A DNA stretch of 64,000 bases, taken from Maea johnstoni (taxonomy: Eukaryota; Annelida; Polychaeta; Spionida; Magelonidae). Shown here piece after piece: positions 1 through 13,347 of the stretch. The stretch is taken from positions 49,561,400 to 49,625,399 of the forward strand of contig OZ012685.1 of assembly GCA_963942565.1 (NCBI GenBank). The letters are read 5' to 3'. The notes under the pieces were generated by a model. The model saw only the letters and a program-made list of their open reading frames with translations, had not been told where the DNA came from and did not search any database. The position numbers and the translations under genes are program-made. Positions within the stretch are counted from its first letter, which is position 1, and each line of letters starts with the position of its first letter.

Positions 1-334
1 TCTATCGTAATTTAAAAATGAAAAGTGAAACATCTTATTTTTAAAGACATTTTAGTCAGGCCCATCTTGGCAGCCATATTGAAATACCTTATGACATAGT
101 TATTAAATGTGACTTCTGTCAGCACCAATGAACTCCTTGCCCCCTAAAACCTAGGAAAAGATGAAAAGATTTCTTTCCTAGGCCAAAAGTCAAGTGAAAT
201 ATAGTCATTTTCTTGATTTGGCGGCCAAGTTGGTGGCCATCTTGAGATTTCTCAAATTTCTCAAGCCTGACAGAGTGGCATCCGATGGACTATTGATTTA
301 GACCACTTTCGAAGTCAAAATCCACTGAAAACAA

Positions 335-1590
335 CTATACACCAAATTTTCCACACCCTAGTGGCGATTCGTCCACACTATTTGGGGGGTCGGGATAGTG
401 AGACATCTTCAACTTCCATATCAGGATCATCCTGTGAGGTAGGGATGTCAGCATCCTTATCTCCGAAATCATCCGATAAACCTGTGTACCGCTCCGACTG
501 AGAATGGCCAGGGAACTGGAAGAAAGAAATAGCAAGTTATTAATTGTACAGGTCAATTTCTATAGCAAATACAATATGAAAGGTATCACTTGTAAACTTG
601 TAAGTTAGAAAATGGAATCAAGTTACTACATAATTCACTCCATAAACAGAACTATGATCAATCAATGCGGTATGTATATTAATTGCACCTGAACATTCAA
701 ATGTACTTTAACGGTTAGAAATGTGAACTATTGTTGTTATGAATAGCATCTATGTATAGAAAATAAATTTCAAAAATTCATCCACGTAACACATACATCC
801 TTCAGGTATTTGGCTAACATTCTATTTCTTTGCAAATAACATTCCAAGACAATCACAAGATATCAATATTTGTAAGAAAGTTAGGTACTCACATGGACAG
901 CGGGAGACATGGAGGCTACTTTTTTTCCTGTTCAAAGAACTCTCATCTTCTTCATGGAGTCTTTATAATCTTTTAAGTACTGCCTCCACTCTGTAAGAGA
1001 ACCATGAAGCACTGTTTTTTTTGCGTTATTTAGAAGTCTGTGGAGGAGGGGAAGAGGAGCGATCATCCGGAGAATCGTCGATAGGTGCATACGCATCCTC
1101 AGGAAGAGGGAGTGATGGTGATGGGGTTGGTGGTCTCCCGGACCTGATCTCAAAGGGAGATTCCTGGGCGGTGACAAAGCCATAGTCATTACCTTGGCTC
1201 TCGGTGTCGATGACAACGGTAAGAACTGAAGAAGGTGTAGGAGCAGGAGTAGTCGTGGAGGTGGATGCAATGCTGAGGGATTTCTTCAGCGTCTCGAAGA
1301 TGGGGGTGCTTGATCTTGGGGATAGAGGAGATCTTTCGCTGCTTAAGCGACTTGAAGGGAGTTCCATGTATGGATCCATTGAGGCCTTTAACATCTACCT
1401 CATCTGCAGAGGGCAATGGATCCTTCCTTTACTTCCTCCCCTTCTTCTGGGAGGACGGGGCGCCTTTTTTCGAACGTTGAAAGAGCCTTTCCTTTGTGTG
1501 GTCTTCAGCTGAGGCCGGGGCTGAGGCATACTGAATTTTCCCACACTCAGAAGAAGGTAATGTCGATATTGCTGATCAGGTGACAAATTT
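335..1590 (-). pseudogene. Unidentified broken coding relic (Ser/Pro-rich)
   Basis: Protein-like stretches run on the minus strand. About 1590-1026 encodes a basic then Ser/Pro/Thr-rich, disordered segment. About 1010-896 encodes a short charged stretch (WRQYLKDYKDSMKKM) followed by a good donor (GTGAGT). Positions 514-380 look like a last exon: pyrimidine-rich acceptor, acidic tail ending DVSLSRPPK and a stop. The segments are not in one open frame, so the locus is broken in several places. I do not recognise the family; a gene remnant or the gag-like part of an old retroelement are both possible. Nothing else is seen in bases 1-334. Confidence 0.3.
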
Positions 1591-2239
1591 ATAGATCGTT
1601 ATGCTCGCTCGGTTGTTTTCAATTACTCCTTGACAGCTCTGAATGCTCTGTTGATTCGTTATGCTTTCTGTGTGAAATCATTAAATCATTTCCCATGCTG
1701 GACTCTCCGATGTCACACAGATCAGGAGGATTCAATTGCGAGTTAATTGATTGCGTCATGACAAAAATACGATCTCAGTGATGGTTGCGGAGACATAAGA
1801 AAATTGTAGCGAACCAGATCGCAGCCTGAGCTGCTACGATATTTTTGAACATTTTCAAAAAAATCGCAGCTTAACGGCCACATTCCCAAACCCTAAAACC
1901 GACCGCCATGATGGCAACAATGCCGTAACGGATCACACCGAATAAGATTACGATGCCAAAACAATAAAAAATTTCGCTTATTCGTTTAGCTGGCAACGCT
2001 GGTTTTCCTGAGTGGGACAGGTGCATTTCGAAATCTTTGTAAGAGATGAATACTTGAATGGAGAACGTATGGCGTCTATTTTCTTTGACCTTGAAAAATC
2101 ATATGGCACCACACGGAAATAAAGTAGTATGAAAGGTATATATGACATGGACCTTAAGGGAGTTTATACTTTTTTATTCAAAACTTTTTATCGGATAAAA
2201 AAACGTAGAGTCGGACTAGAGACACCCCTGGCCAAGAAA

Positions 2240-2425
2240 TGGAAATTCTGCACGGTAGCATTTTATCTGTCACTCTATTTATTGTTAAGATTATAAAGAG
2301 CATCACCAGCTGTTTAAGAATGGTGTTGATCAGTCTCTATTTGTAGATGACTTTTGCATGTCATACTGGTCTAGATACATGCAAGCCACAGAAAGGCAGC
2401 TCCAACTCCATTTAAATGGAATTGA
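2240..2425 (+). mobile_element. LINE reverse-transcriptase fragment
   Basis: Conceptual translation gives GSILSVTLFIVKI followed, after one frame change, by DQSLFVDDFCMSYWSRYM and ATERQLQLHLNGIED. The order 'GS-hydrophobic-SVTLF ... SLFVDDF ... ERQLQ..LN' is the palm/catalytic segment (F/YxDD box) of non-LTR retrotransposon reverse transcriptases of the jockey/CR1 type. Recognisable similarity stops abruptly near 2425. It is a short dead fragment with no endonuclease or 3' end visible nearby. Base motifs of the type AAACCGGA around 2680-2785 may belong to another, pogo-like repeat. Confidence 0.5.
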
Positions 2426-2823
2426 AGATTCCCAGCGGGCACTGGACGTACAATGTACGTGTGGTGATGACCAATATGATAGGAACAATCTTACTATTAA
2501 GGCGTGCTAGACTTGTCCCAGACGACTCCTTCCAGCTACCAGGGAAACTCACGGTGGTGGTATGTCCTGTCAGTCAGAGGGGTCTACGTCGTCTGACCCG
2601 GGAGCTCTCTAGTCTCGTCCATGTGCGAGACTCTCACATCAACACCCTTTTTATTTTCGGAGCATTTCCAGTCTGTGGGAATCCGGTTTAAACCGGAAGA
2701 TCTCTGTGTTTCTAGGTTGATTTCCGGGAATCTCTGTGTTATAAGGTTAATCCGGTAAAATCTGGTTCAAACCGGAAAAACATATTTACATTCTTCATAT
2801 ATACACATTTCTCCGCGACCTGC

Positions 2824-3640
2824 TCAAACTCCATACAAATTCCAGATGTTCTTGTGGATCTGTCGAAGAACATCCTGGAGTGGAATTCTCTTTATCTCTG
2901 CAATTGATTTGGCACCCTGAAGAACCACCAAGGGATCGCTGTAACGCTGACTAGAAGGAGCGAGCTTTGGTAGGAAATACGGAGCATCGGTCTCCATGAC
3001 AAGGCGATGAAGCGGAGCACAAACGGCTACCTCCCGAACTTCCTCCTCTTCCTCATGGGTAATGGCGGATGTTATACCGTAGTAAGAATTCGGAAAGGAC
3101 CGAATCCACGCCATCATCTGGCTCCAAGATAGCTTGCAAGAGTGGACGTGTATCTTGGTGTACCGGGGCAGATGTTTCTTTGCTGCGACCAGGACCTCAT
3201 TGTCACATTCTCGTTGATGGAAGATGACTGGTTTTGCGACCAGTGCAGCGAGGACTAGTTGTCTTTCAAGTACTTCCCTTTGAGTGCTTTGGGTTCTTTT
3301 TGAGATGATGGAAGGAGAAATCCAGTACTAGTCCCATTTCACCTATGGCTATGATTTTAGGGTGACGGAGAAGGGATTCCATGGCGCATCCAGTTTTGTA
3401 GGAATACCAGTATGCCTGTCCAGGATGACATCCAACGGCTCCGAATACCATAGCCTCCTTCAAAATGCGTAGGACCTCCGAGTCGTTCCTCTGGTAAAAA
3501 TCAGGGTCGCAGAATACGGTGAGACATCCTCTAAAGGAAGAGAGTGCTGGGCGATGCCGCTCCTTCAAAAACTGCTCCAAAGTACCCCGGAATCCATACC
3601 GACTGTACAGGCGATCGAGATGGCCCCTAAAGCACTGATT
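2824..3640 (-). pseudogene. TATDN2-like TatD-family nuclease, one frameshift
   Basis: On the minus strand this reads as the catalytic half of a TatD-type metal-dependent DNase, closest by eye to vertebrate TATDN2. Blocks in order: HLDRLYSRYGFRGTLEQF, RGCLTVFCDPDF, FGAVGCHPG, RHPKIIAIGEMGL, KPVIFHQRE, KIHVHS, ITSAITHEEEEEVREV, METDAPYFLPKLAP, and a C-terminus ending NIWNLYGV plus stop at 2824. The metal-binding Glu of GEMGL, the His of FHQRE and KIHVH, and the Asp of ETDAPYF are kept. The first His of the usual N-terminal HxH is not seen (the row reads CFRGHLD). One frameshift lies near 3275 (CAAAGCACTCAAAGG on the minus strand), separating 3742-3266 from 3270-2824. An acceptor (ATCAG or TTTAG) sits just upstream near 3635, so earlier exons probably exist but were not found. 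It could be a pseudogene, or a live gene with an assembly indel. Confidence 0.6.
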
Positions 3641-3742
3641 TCTGGCCAAAATATGCACCCTTATTTTAATAAAACGCTGATTTTTTTCACTAAATAAACA
3701 CCTTCTTTTATCAAAACACTGACATTGGATGAACGGGAACAC

Positions 3743-4789
3743 GTATTTTAACTTAAGATTTTATAATCCTCTGCTTGTTTAGCGGCAGCTCAGTTACGTA
3801 TGGTCAACTGATATACCCTGCTTGTAGTGAATAGGTGCACGCTCTATTTTCTTTTAATTACTAAAAATTGATTTAATTGATTAATTACACTGCCGGCGCG
3901 TTAGTAGTGCTGAACGACACCACTGCACTGATCCTAATGTGATTGTATGGTAATTAATAAACTGCTTTCTTTTCCTCTCTGGGATTTACAATGTACATGT
4001 ATGTCACCCTGCAATTCTTACTTCAGCTTTTAATGAATACCTGAATGAGCCATACCTGTTTCCCATTGTAAATATTCCAACAGCATGCTTACACTACCGT
4101 GACATGATAGTCACTTTGAAGAGAATTCGAACACAGAAGAACCCTTCTAAATCCTACTGGTTCCCCCGCTTATTATACTAGTATTTGTAATACAACATTG
4201 CAGAAAGGATCACCGCGTAATCCCAACAACTGCCTACTTAATTTGCTGACCGTGATAGTTAGCATAGGCACCAACTACACAAAGGAACCCTTTAAAATCC
4301 TACTGGTCCCTCCGCTTATTTACATTTGTAATTAGTACCTGTATTGACAGTTTTCTTACCACCCTCTCTTTTCAGTTTGACTGACTCTTTTAGTCTGATG
4401 ATGCTAGTGAAGTGCCAATACAAGGTGTGGCCAGTCGAAGTCAGTAGAGCAGAACAATGGTCAAGCAGGTTTTGTTCAGGTAGCAGTTCATATTTGAATG
4501 TCAATTGCTATACTTTATTCAGCCACATACATGAATACATGTGTCCAAACCCTTTGCTAGACCGCCATTGGAAGAGGCATGTATCAAAATGTCTGAGAAT
4601 TTCATTAAGGCTGACTACCCACCAGAAGTCATCAAAGAAGTGTTCAACGGAGTTTAAGCCTCAGACTGAATGACCCTCTCTATTAACCTTAGACAGGATA
4701 CGGGATATGAGATTGAGGAATAGGACAAAACATTCCCATCACCACTTTTCACCCCGATTTTAGGTAGTATGACAAGATAGTACAAAAGA
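3743..4789. other. No gene recognised
   Basis: AT-rich sequence on both strands with only short chance open frames (for example 4344-4673 on +, which has no family signature or splice context). Two similar phrases around 4130-4200 and 4260-4330 ('...cctactggt.cc.ccgcttatt') show a small internal duplication. Confidence 0.5.
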
Positions 4790-4799
4790 ACAGGGATCT

Positions 4800-4999
4800 T
4801 TTAGATAAATCAGCTGCTCCTCTCGTACTTTTGAAAATAACTTGAGAAAAAAGCGAAAGCTCACAAAATATGTGAAGGAGAGTTGTAGTTTGGCTTCTGA
4901 TAAACATTTCTCCTTCAAATGTTTTATATTACTTTTGAAAGTAATATATTTCCAAATTTGTCAGGCCTGTTTTGGCTGCTCTGAGTGTTAATGGGTTAA
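4800..4999 (+). repeat. TTAA-flanked MITE, family 2, left end lost
   Basis: Shares a ~200 bp body with copies at 30318-30548 and 33011-33237 ('ctcatacttttgaaaataac', 'gaaagctcacaaaatat', 'ggcctgttttggctgctc'). Its right end is AGTGTTAATGGGTTAA; the intact copy at 30318 begins TTAACCCATTCACACT, so the family has ~16 bp terminal inverted repeats and TTAA ends, as expected for piggyBac-type miniature elements. Confidence 0.6.
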
Positions 5000-5164
5000 T
5001 GAGGAAAGTAGGACTCAAAACGTCAGGGATACCTTAGTCAGAGTCAGATCGCCCAGAGTCAACCAACAACAAGATCATCCTTATTCTGTCACCACAGTAG
5101 CAGCAAACTACTGTAATGAACCTCACTGCCAATATTGCTTGATGATCGTTGAAAGAAAGGAAGG

Positions 5165-5375
5165 AGCATGTTTTAATGTCGCTTTCAACAGTTTAGATCA
5201 TACAGCGGCGAGATAGAAAACTAGAACCAGGAAAGATATTCCCCTCTCTTCAAGAGTAACTCCGAGGGGACTTTCAGTTGCAGAAAGACCTTAGATATAC
5301 CTCTGTACTGCCGCACATTTATATAGCGAACAGGCCAACCCGCTTGTGGGGATCCAGTGAAGACAAATCTGGAAG
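5165..5375 (-). repeat. tRNA-related SINE copy, degraded
   Basis: Begins with the family tail 'gctttcaacagtttag..at.g.ggcgagatagaaa' and continues to 'ccaacccgcttgtggggatccagtgaagacaaatctg', which matches the tail-to-head2 part of the better copy at 47520-47890. Degraded partial copy. From 5376 to 6477 no gene is recognised. Confidence 0.45.
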
Positions 5376-6477
5376 GATCAAAAGTTTAGTGACGAACAAG
5401 GACTACAAACCAAGATCTAAAATCATATGTCATCCAAACAATATCATACATTGACTCTGTTGCCTTTATTTGATTAACACGATGTGCAAAAAATTAAACG
5501 CCCACTAGTGGAAAGACTACCGGAACACATAAGCAATATCAACCAGAAAAAAATGATATTCACATACTGGGTAGATACATATATAAAACAGGTTCATCGT
5601 CGTAAGAACAATACATCTTTTTCATTGATAAGCAAATACTAGTAGACCACAATTATGGGCTAAAATAAGTGTGATCTGGTGGTTTTATAGCAGTAGTTCT
5701 ACTTGTAAATGTAAAGTCATTGTTTTAATGTAGGTCCCTGTCTTGATGTGCCCCCGATGAAAGAATGGTTGTATACAGCTCTTTATGCCAACTGTCACAG
5801 GTAAGCTGATATGCTTTGACAGTACAGCAAACATGTTTAATGGATGATAACAGCAACACATTTTGTCTCATCCATGACACCATCATTGTTTTGTTAGAGT
5901 CCAATTTTTGGCTAAGGAAGTTAACTTGTATTGATTAATTACGTTTAAGGAAGAAATATATGATCATTCTCCTGCAGCTGTGCATAAAAGGTGTATCCGT
6001 GCTATACAATCGCTGAGATAGATGTAGGTAACTGTCGTTTATATTACTTTTACAAAACTCAACCTGAAATGAATTGTTTATACAGGTTTCGGTCAGAATC
6101 AAACAGAGCAGTTATGATGTGTATTAATGTTGGTGGAAAACTTGATTTTTGAAATTATTGATGTTGGGCCATAATTGCTTTGTATCACAATAAATTGCAG
6201 AGCAGAATTGTTTCCGGCAGTGTAAATATCCCTGAAGGAATGATATGCTAAAAGAAAGGGACCGGTTACAAAGAATGTGAATTCCACAGCATAATACAAA
6301 TATGCATTTTTTTCAAAAATACATGAAAATAGGACTGCAGCCATGACTTCATAGAATAAAGGCTTTTTGTTTCCCATTCATGCCAGGTTTCAGGGAAATT
6401 ACACAGCAATATACCAAAGTGTCACAAGACCTTGAATATAAGCTTATCGTGCACAATGCAACTGTTTTATAAGCATG

Positions 6478-6702
<225 letters not shown>

Positions 6703-6704
<2 letters not shown>

Positions 6705-9636
6705 ACATATGCACACACACATAGATTCCAATTAAATGTCAAGTATCATACGTGCCTATGGAATGATATCGGTTTACACTCAAAATCGATGACAATTTAT
6801 CTTTCTCATTGAAATATTCTTGTCTGTCCTGCTCAGTGCATCATATGCTGGATCTGAACTATCAGGTGTTTTGATCTTTAATTATGAAATAGTGGTCTCT
6901 CTAAAATGATGTAAAATGGTTGGTTGTAAACCTTAATATAAGAGATTAGATCTAGGTATCCATTGCCAATTGCCTCTGTTGAATATTAGGTATAAATGAC
7001 TTATTTGCAGGTGCTTTTACACTATACCCCAGCAGATCGGAACTTATATATTTTTTTAGTAAGATTGGCGAGTTTTGGTTAAAAATGAAAATCACCCTTT
7101 TCGCATCCAAGGCCTTTAAACATCAGTAGTAGCGGATGACTGTTTCTGCTGAATTGAGGATAAAATCCTCACCCTAATGTATACGCATAGAAGTCCACTA
7201 TGGAAATACGTTTCTAACTTTTAGTGTATATATCCTGTGTCTAATTAGAATTCTATTGCATAGCAGATAATGACTCTCCATCTAGTCACCGTTATATATG
7301 ATTTTCTGTGTGCCAAATGCTATGTAATACACATCTTACTAGACCGAATAAAATAAAATCAAAATAAAATACCATTAACCCCGCATAACAGCTTTAAGAG
7401 AGTCACCCCCGGCTGTCAGAAGCCTGCACAGGCTGTGCAGCTGAGTAGATAAACTGTTAGTTTAATATCCAAATAAGTATGGTGCAACTACTAAAGATAT
7501 TCTAGCGATAAGGTGACAATATGACACATTTTCCTATGCAATCAAACCTACTATTTACTCTTATCTGGGCCTATTTACTAATATCAGGCTATAATTTAGT
7601 GTCACGATCAGATCAAGTTATCATTATAAAATATTCTGTCCAATTCATGTCCTGTGAAAGCAAACCTTTGGAACATTGTAATTGCTTTGGAGTCGATAAT
7701 TGATGGTGAAAGATGAAGCATCAAATAAGTTGATAAATTAATATCAAAATGAGAATTTTATGAGGCAACACAATATATTACAGAAATGTGTTTGGGCAGA
7801 AAGTTCATTGTGCACTATAGAGTTTCGTAATAATATAGATAACAGATCAAATCAATGATGTGTAAATCACTAAAATTACGTTACATAAAGCACTTTATAA
7901 ATCAAAATGTTGACATTGGCGAATTAATGATCATGCACCAAAATAGGTTCAATATTTATTGTTAGCAAATGTCACTTTACCATAAATCCAAATAATAACT
8001 CTGCAACTAGAGTGTTTGGTATTTTGAAGCGTGTTGTGGCATGGATTCATCCCATTTGTGGACACCAGGAAGAATAGAAATATCGAGCAAATGTTCCACA
8101 CGCCAAAGTTATTTGATCGTATCAGTTATATTTCAATAAACAAATATATACATTTCTTGAATTTCGAAATAGAACTACTGTTAGTAAAGTTGGCTAAATG
8201 CAGACATCATCCTTATCCAATTTTCACAACTGGAATAACTAATTTATCAGCAGCATCAGTCCCATCCCATCCCCCCTCCCCACACACACTCTCTCTCCTT
8301 TTGAATAGCGATTAGCACAAGTTTAAAGTTAAACTTCTATTGGTGGCTATCAGAGAAAACTCTAAATAAAACTCGAAACTGTTAGACTGCAAACTACCAA
8401 AGGTATATAGACAGCAAGGGACAAAAACAAAAAAGGGACAGATTTAGTGCCTTCATGGCCAGGCCTGGAGTCAGTCAGAGTATACGTTTCACTTTCTCTC
8501 ACGATATTGGAAAGGACTGGAATTCATGATTTTCCTGGTGAAACATAGTGATCTTAGCATGAAATGAGAACAATTCGAAGTTTGAGTTTTAACTTCGACT
8601 TTACGTATCGCAGCTGGTAATTAGGCCCTCCGATTAACGATGATCCTCGCCACATTAACTATTTAAATTAAATGACCACATAATTATAATGAGATGGAAA
8701 TTATAACCCTTTTTTCTCCTAAAAACCTTTCAGGCAGTGCGCAATAAACATTGGACCAGGCGTAGCGACCCGCAAGTATTTCTCACTTGAACTCGCGAGT
8801 TACATACCCAAGTCCACATTGATAACGTTCTGTCATTTCATCTTCCAAATATACATTATATTGGCAGTTGATAATTTGCAAACAGTTTTCCCCTTCATAT
8901 CAAAACACATTTCAGGCGAGGTACTTGTCCAACCTAAAACAGACTGATGTGAAACTTAAACACAAAAATGGGAGTCACGTGTAAATACCTATATAGTGTG
9001 TATTTCAAGATAAAATGTTTTATTTTGTGTCCTCAATATCGAAATTCAATATGTTTCCCATCAATATGAATGAAGTTTTCCTGATATAGTCTGTTTTTTA
9101 AAAATATTTTCTCGCAAAGTCATGATTTAACCTTGTTTGTAGACCACAAAACGTTATTTCGTTTCACTTGGTTACCTTTCTGGCCTTTGACTAGAGTATT
9201 TCCCCATCATTATAATTTTTGCCTTAAATTGAGCGCAAGCACCAACATTTTCCCCCAAAAGTGTGATTTATAAACAAGTATCTACTACTTAATCAAATCT
9301 AAAAATAGTATATTGTAGTACCTACGCGGAAGTGAATTTTTCATATCGTGGTATAGGCTATGTAAATAATTTTCAAACATTGTTGAAAAGTTTCATCAAA
9401 AGTGTAAGGCTGTTATTTGCCGCAGCAAGCATTAACGAGTTCAAGTATTTTAGTGCAAGTAACGATATTTTTTTGCCTACTATAGATGCACTGAAGAGTT
9501 CAGGGTGACACAGGTTGAACATGCAAATCTAACCTCGTCTTATCGTATCATGTACGTATTGACTGTAATTACAACACCAGACACGTCAAAAAAAATAGTA
9601 ACATATGAGGAAAACATAAACATGAACATAAACTAA
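6703..9636. other. No gene recognised
   Basis: About 2.9 kb of AT-rich DNA. Longest open frames (7521-7703, 8031-8315 on +) have no recognisable domains, no acceptor/donor context and no codon-like bias. No structural repeat was seen by eye apart from short A/T runs. Confidence 0.5.
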
Positions 9637-10363
9637 GTAGTCCAGCAGATATGTAACAAAATAGAAGTGAATCGTGCACTTTTTGGTAAAAGCGCCAAAT
9701 TTGGTACAGGTATGTAACTTGGTGTGGCGATCGATTCTAGACGGGTACCCCGCGAATCCGACCCCTCTAAGACCCTGTGGCGCCACCTAGTGGCCAGAAG
9801 AATTACAGGCCAGGGAAGTCCTTATTAAAATGGCCATAACTTTGTCCCCAAATAAGATATTTTGATTCTGTTTCATATTTATAAAGCTAATTGATAGCCC
9901 TAATGGTAAGGGTGGAAAAGTAGTAGATTAGTTTTATGGTTTGAATGTAGGTGGCGCCACTACACATTTACATGACCTTGTTCAATGGACAGTCCTCACT
10001 AAAATGGCCAGAACTTTGTACCCAAAGAAGATATTTTGATTCTATTTTCATATTTATAAAGCTAATTAATAGTCCTTATGGTAAGGATGAAAAAGGAGTA
10101 GATTAGTTTTATGGTTTGAATGCAGGTAGCGCCACTTCATATTTACATGACCATGTTCAATGGACAGTCCTCACTAAAATGGACATAACTTTGTCCCCAA
10201 AGAAGATATATTGATTCTGTTTTCATATTTATAAAGCTAATTGGCTATAGCCCTTATGGTAAGAATGAAAAGGGAGTAGATTAGTTTTATGGTTTGAATG
10301 TAGGTGGCGCCACTACATATTTACATGACTGTGTTCAATGGAACTTCTGTTACTCCTATTACT

Positions 10364-10365
<2 letters not shown>

Positions 10366-10454
<89 letters not shown>

Positions 10455-10478
10455 TCATATATATATATATATATATAA
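10366..10478. repeat. (AT)n tract
   Basis: About 113 bp of alternating AT with one TTTTTCAT interruption near 10451, at the inner edge of the left foldback arm. Confidence 0.95.
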
Positions 10479-10510
10479 ATAACTAGTGCTGACGATTAGT
10501 GGACAGCTCC

Positions 10511-10650
10511 AAACTTGAGCACAAACATGGTGAATTGCAAGGCTTTTGGATGATACTAGAATACTAGAAAAGGATCTGGGAGAACATTCTACTTGATTCC
10601 TAACCCAGATGATTTGCAGAAAAATTAGATAGATGGCTCTATAATATAGG
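10511..10650 (+). pseudogene. Decayed THAP zinc-finger remnant
   Basis: Reading from the ATG at about 10529 gives MVNCKAFG, then NTRKGSGRTFYLIPNPDDLQ, with three stops between and after these blocks (two TGA/TAG right after MVNCKAFG and further ones near LQKN and SII). The pattern Met-Val-x-Cys-x-Ala-x-Gly at the start, then Thr-Phe-(Y/H)-x-(I/F)-Pro-x-x-Pro and Leu-x-Lys-x-Trp spacing, is that of THAP (C2CH) DNA-binding fingers, found in host factors and in P-element-like transposases. The second Cys has become a stop. Its position inside the foldback element suggests it came from the element's own transposase or a captured exon. Confidence 0.45.
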
Positions 10651-10839
10651 AATTGAATTGTTTCAACTTTGAAGAGAATTTTTAGTTTACTACTCACATA
10701 AAGTAAGCGAGGATCACAGGGAAGACTTATAGGATATAAAAGTCAGTATTAACAGCTGAGAAAAAGATGCAGTTACAATAATGTTTTCATTCAAGCCAAA
10801 GCATGAATGCAACATAGGAGGTTGCCAATACTGAAGGAT

Positions 10840-11152
10840 TCAGGTAACGTCAAAGTACCCGTGTTGTATTTCACAGTCAATATTTTCAACATCGAGTTTT
10901 TCCTCCAGAATATCCCATTTATGGCAAATGATACGTTCCATCTCAGACAGAGACACATATCTTCACATCCACACCAGTCTGTGTTTCCAATTGTTCAGAA
11001 TCAGAATTTCCCTCCAGGTCACTGTCCTCAGAGTCTGACAAATGTTCACCTTCAGAATATACTGGTTTGAATGCATTTGCTTGAATATCAAGGAGGTTTT
11101 TCATAACTGCCTGTGAATCCAAATCCTCCAGTCCCCACCTTTGTCTCTGCTT
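10840..11152 (-). pseudogene. Acidic coding relic, unidentified
   Basis: The minus strand from 11152 reads KQRQRWGLEDLDSQAVMK, NLLDIQANAFKPVYSEGEHL, SDSEDSDLEGNSDSEQLE and TQTGVDVKICVS. After one frame change it continues LSEMERIICHKWDILEEKLD and VENIDCEIQHGYFDVT, then a stop at 10840. The composition is clearly protein-like and an acceptor (TTTAAG|CAG) lies just upstream at ~11153. I do not recognise the family. It runs opposite to the THAP remnant, so the two may derive from different insertions. Confidence 0.35.
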
Positions 11153-12256
11153 AAATGAATAAAATCCTTTACTTGGTTAAAATGGAAAATCAAGTTAATA
11201 GCTATTTTGAATTAGAATTTAAAATACCACCATCACAAATACAATTGATAGATGGTTATCTGGTTTCATCATACCAAATACATATCCAGCTGAATAATCA
11301 TAAGAATTGTATGTCAACCACGTGCCACGTGCCCCCCACAAAAGAAAACTTAATTGAAATAAACCCAAATATCTCTGTACGGAATTTCTTGAACTCTTTC
11401 ATGCTCAACCAAAACCCCTTTATTACAGGTCACCATACCTTAGTGCTTTTGCCACACAGAACCAAGTATTCCTCTAGAAAATATAATTTGAGGTATATAG
11501 GTACGCATTGAGACCACGAATGTCGATCACCGGATACGCAACCAGCAGGTCTCCCTTAACAGCCTGGACACAACTGCTAGCCCAGAAGTTGACAAGAACG
11601 GCTCAAGGGGTACTTTCTGCATATTGTGTGACTAACTTACTCTATAATGTAAACGATATAACAGCCCATATTGGTCTTATGTCTCCTAGTGACATCACAC
11701 CGACATTAGATTCGGCGAGATTAGGAGTGTCCAGGGCTTTGTAATGGGTCCTATGGCAATTGGTCTGTGGCTAAGAATCCATGTGTCTATTCCTCTAAGC
11801 TGAGACACAATGTCATTGTTTAATTTAATACACCTCTTTATTCTTTGCAAGTCATTTACTTTTGAGAGCATAAATAAGTATGTTCAGTACTGAATAGACC
11901 AGCTTGCAAGCAGTTATATATCAATGACAACACAGCCTCCTTCCAGCAAGCTCTGATAAGGCCCAAAATAATTGTAATTAAAGGGCAAATGCACCATCAG
12001 AATGATTAAGGTTCAAAATGTGCTTATACATGTCACCTTTCAAATAAGACCATCCCCAAACCTGTACTCTTCAGCACTCCTCAGTTATGGCTTACATAAG
12101 TGAGCAAGTAACAGGCCAGAGACAGCCACACATGGGTACCATCTTCTCAGGATGCACTGTTTTTTTGGCATCACCTAAGCACCAGCTGTGCCACCAGTGC
12201 TTAAGAGATAGCAGTAATAGGGAGCTGGGATATATATATATATATATATATATATA
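11153..12256. other. Interior of foldback element, no gene recognised
   Basis: Two open frames on + (11155-11511 and 11508-11744) are of moderate length but have no recognisable domain. A short (AT)n run lies at 12228-12256. Confidence 0.4.
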
Positions 12257-12714
12257 GGCCACTCCAATTTAATTACTTGTCTTACGAGCTTTTTGTGGAC
12301 AAAAAATACTGTCAGACTCCAAAAAAAATAAAAATAAAAGTCGACTTTGGTGTCTTACGGACGAAAGTGGTTTGGAGATTTTCTGTCAGACTCCAAAAAA
12401 AAAGAAAAAAAAGTGCAAGTTTTAAGAATATTCATTGTAAGGGTGATTCAATCAACTATAGGGATTTATCAATGCTGTAGCAGAGCCTCAGATTTGAGGA
12501 TGTATATATCTCCCAGCCTTCAGGTTACAGGATTGATTGATTTTATTAAGTTGAGAATGGGCTGTTAGAAACATCTTGCTACCAGTCCTAGTTGGCAGAC
12601 TCTGAAAAAAATTTAAAAAATAAAAAAAACCTCATTTTTCAACTTTTTTTTTTATTCCAAAATGGCTCATTTCCAGACTCTGGAGCTCGTAAGACAAGTA
12701 ATTAAATTGGAGTG

Positions 12715-12716
<2 letters not shown>
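12257..12716. mobile_element. TA-target MITE, 34 bp terminal inverted repeats
   Basis: Starts GGCCACTCCAATTTAATTAC and continues TTGTCTTACGAGCT; the right end (about 12683-12716) is the exact reverse complement. Both ends abut (AT)n DNA, as expected for insertion at TA with TA duplication (Tc1/mariner-type). The interior has no coding capacity and contains A-rich runs and a repeated 'gtcagactccaaaaaaaa' phrase. Confidence 0.75.

Positions 12717-13347
<631 letters not shown>

Noticed and set aside
2416-2691. 91-codon frame on +
   Set aside because: Overlaps the LINE fragment end in another frame; no domain or splice context.
11155-11744. Two adjacent + strand frames (118 and 78 codons)
   Set aside because: No recognisable domain and atypical composition; listed only as element interior.
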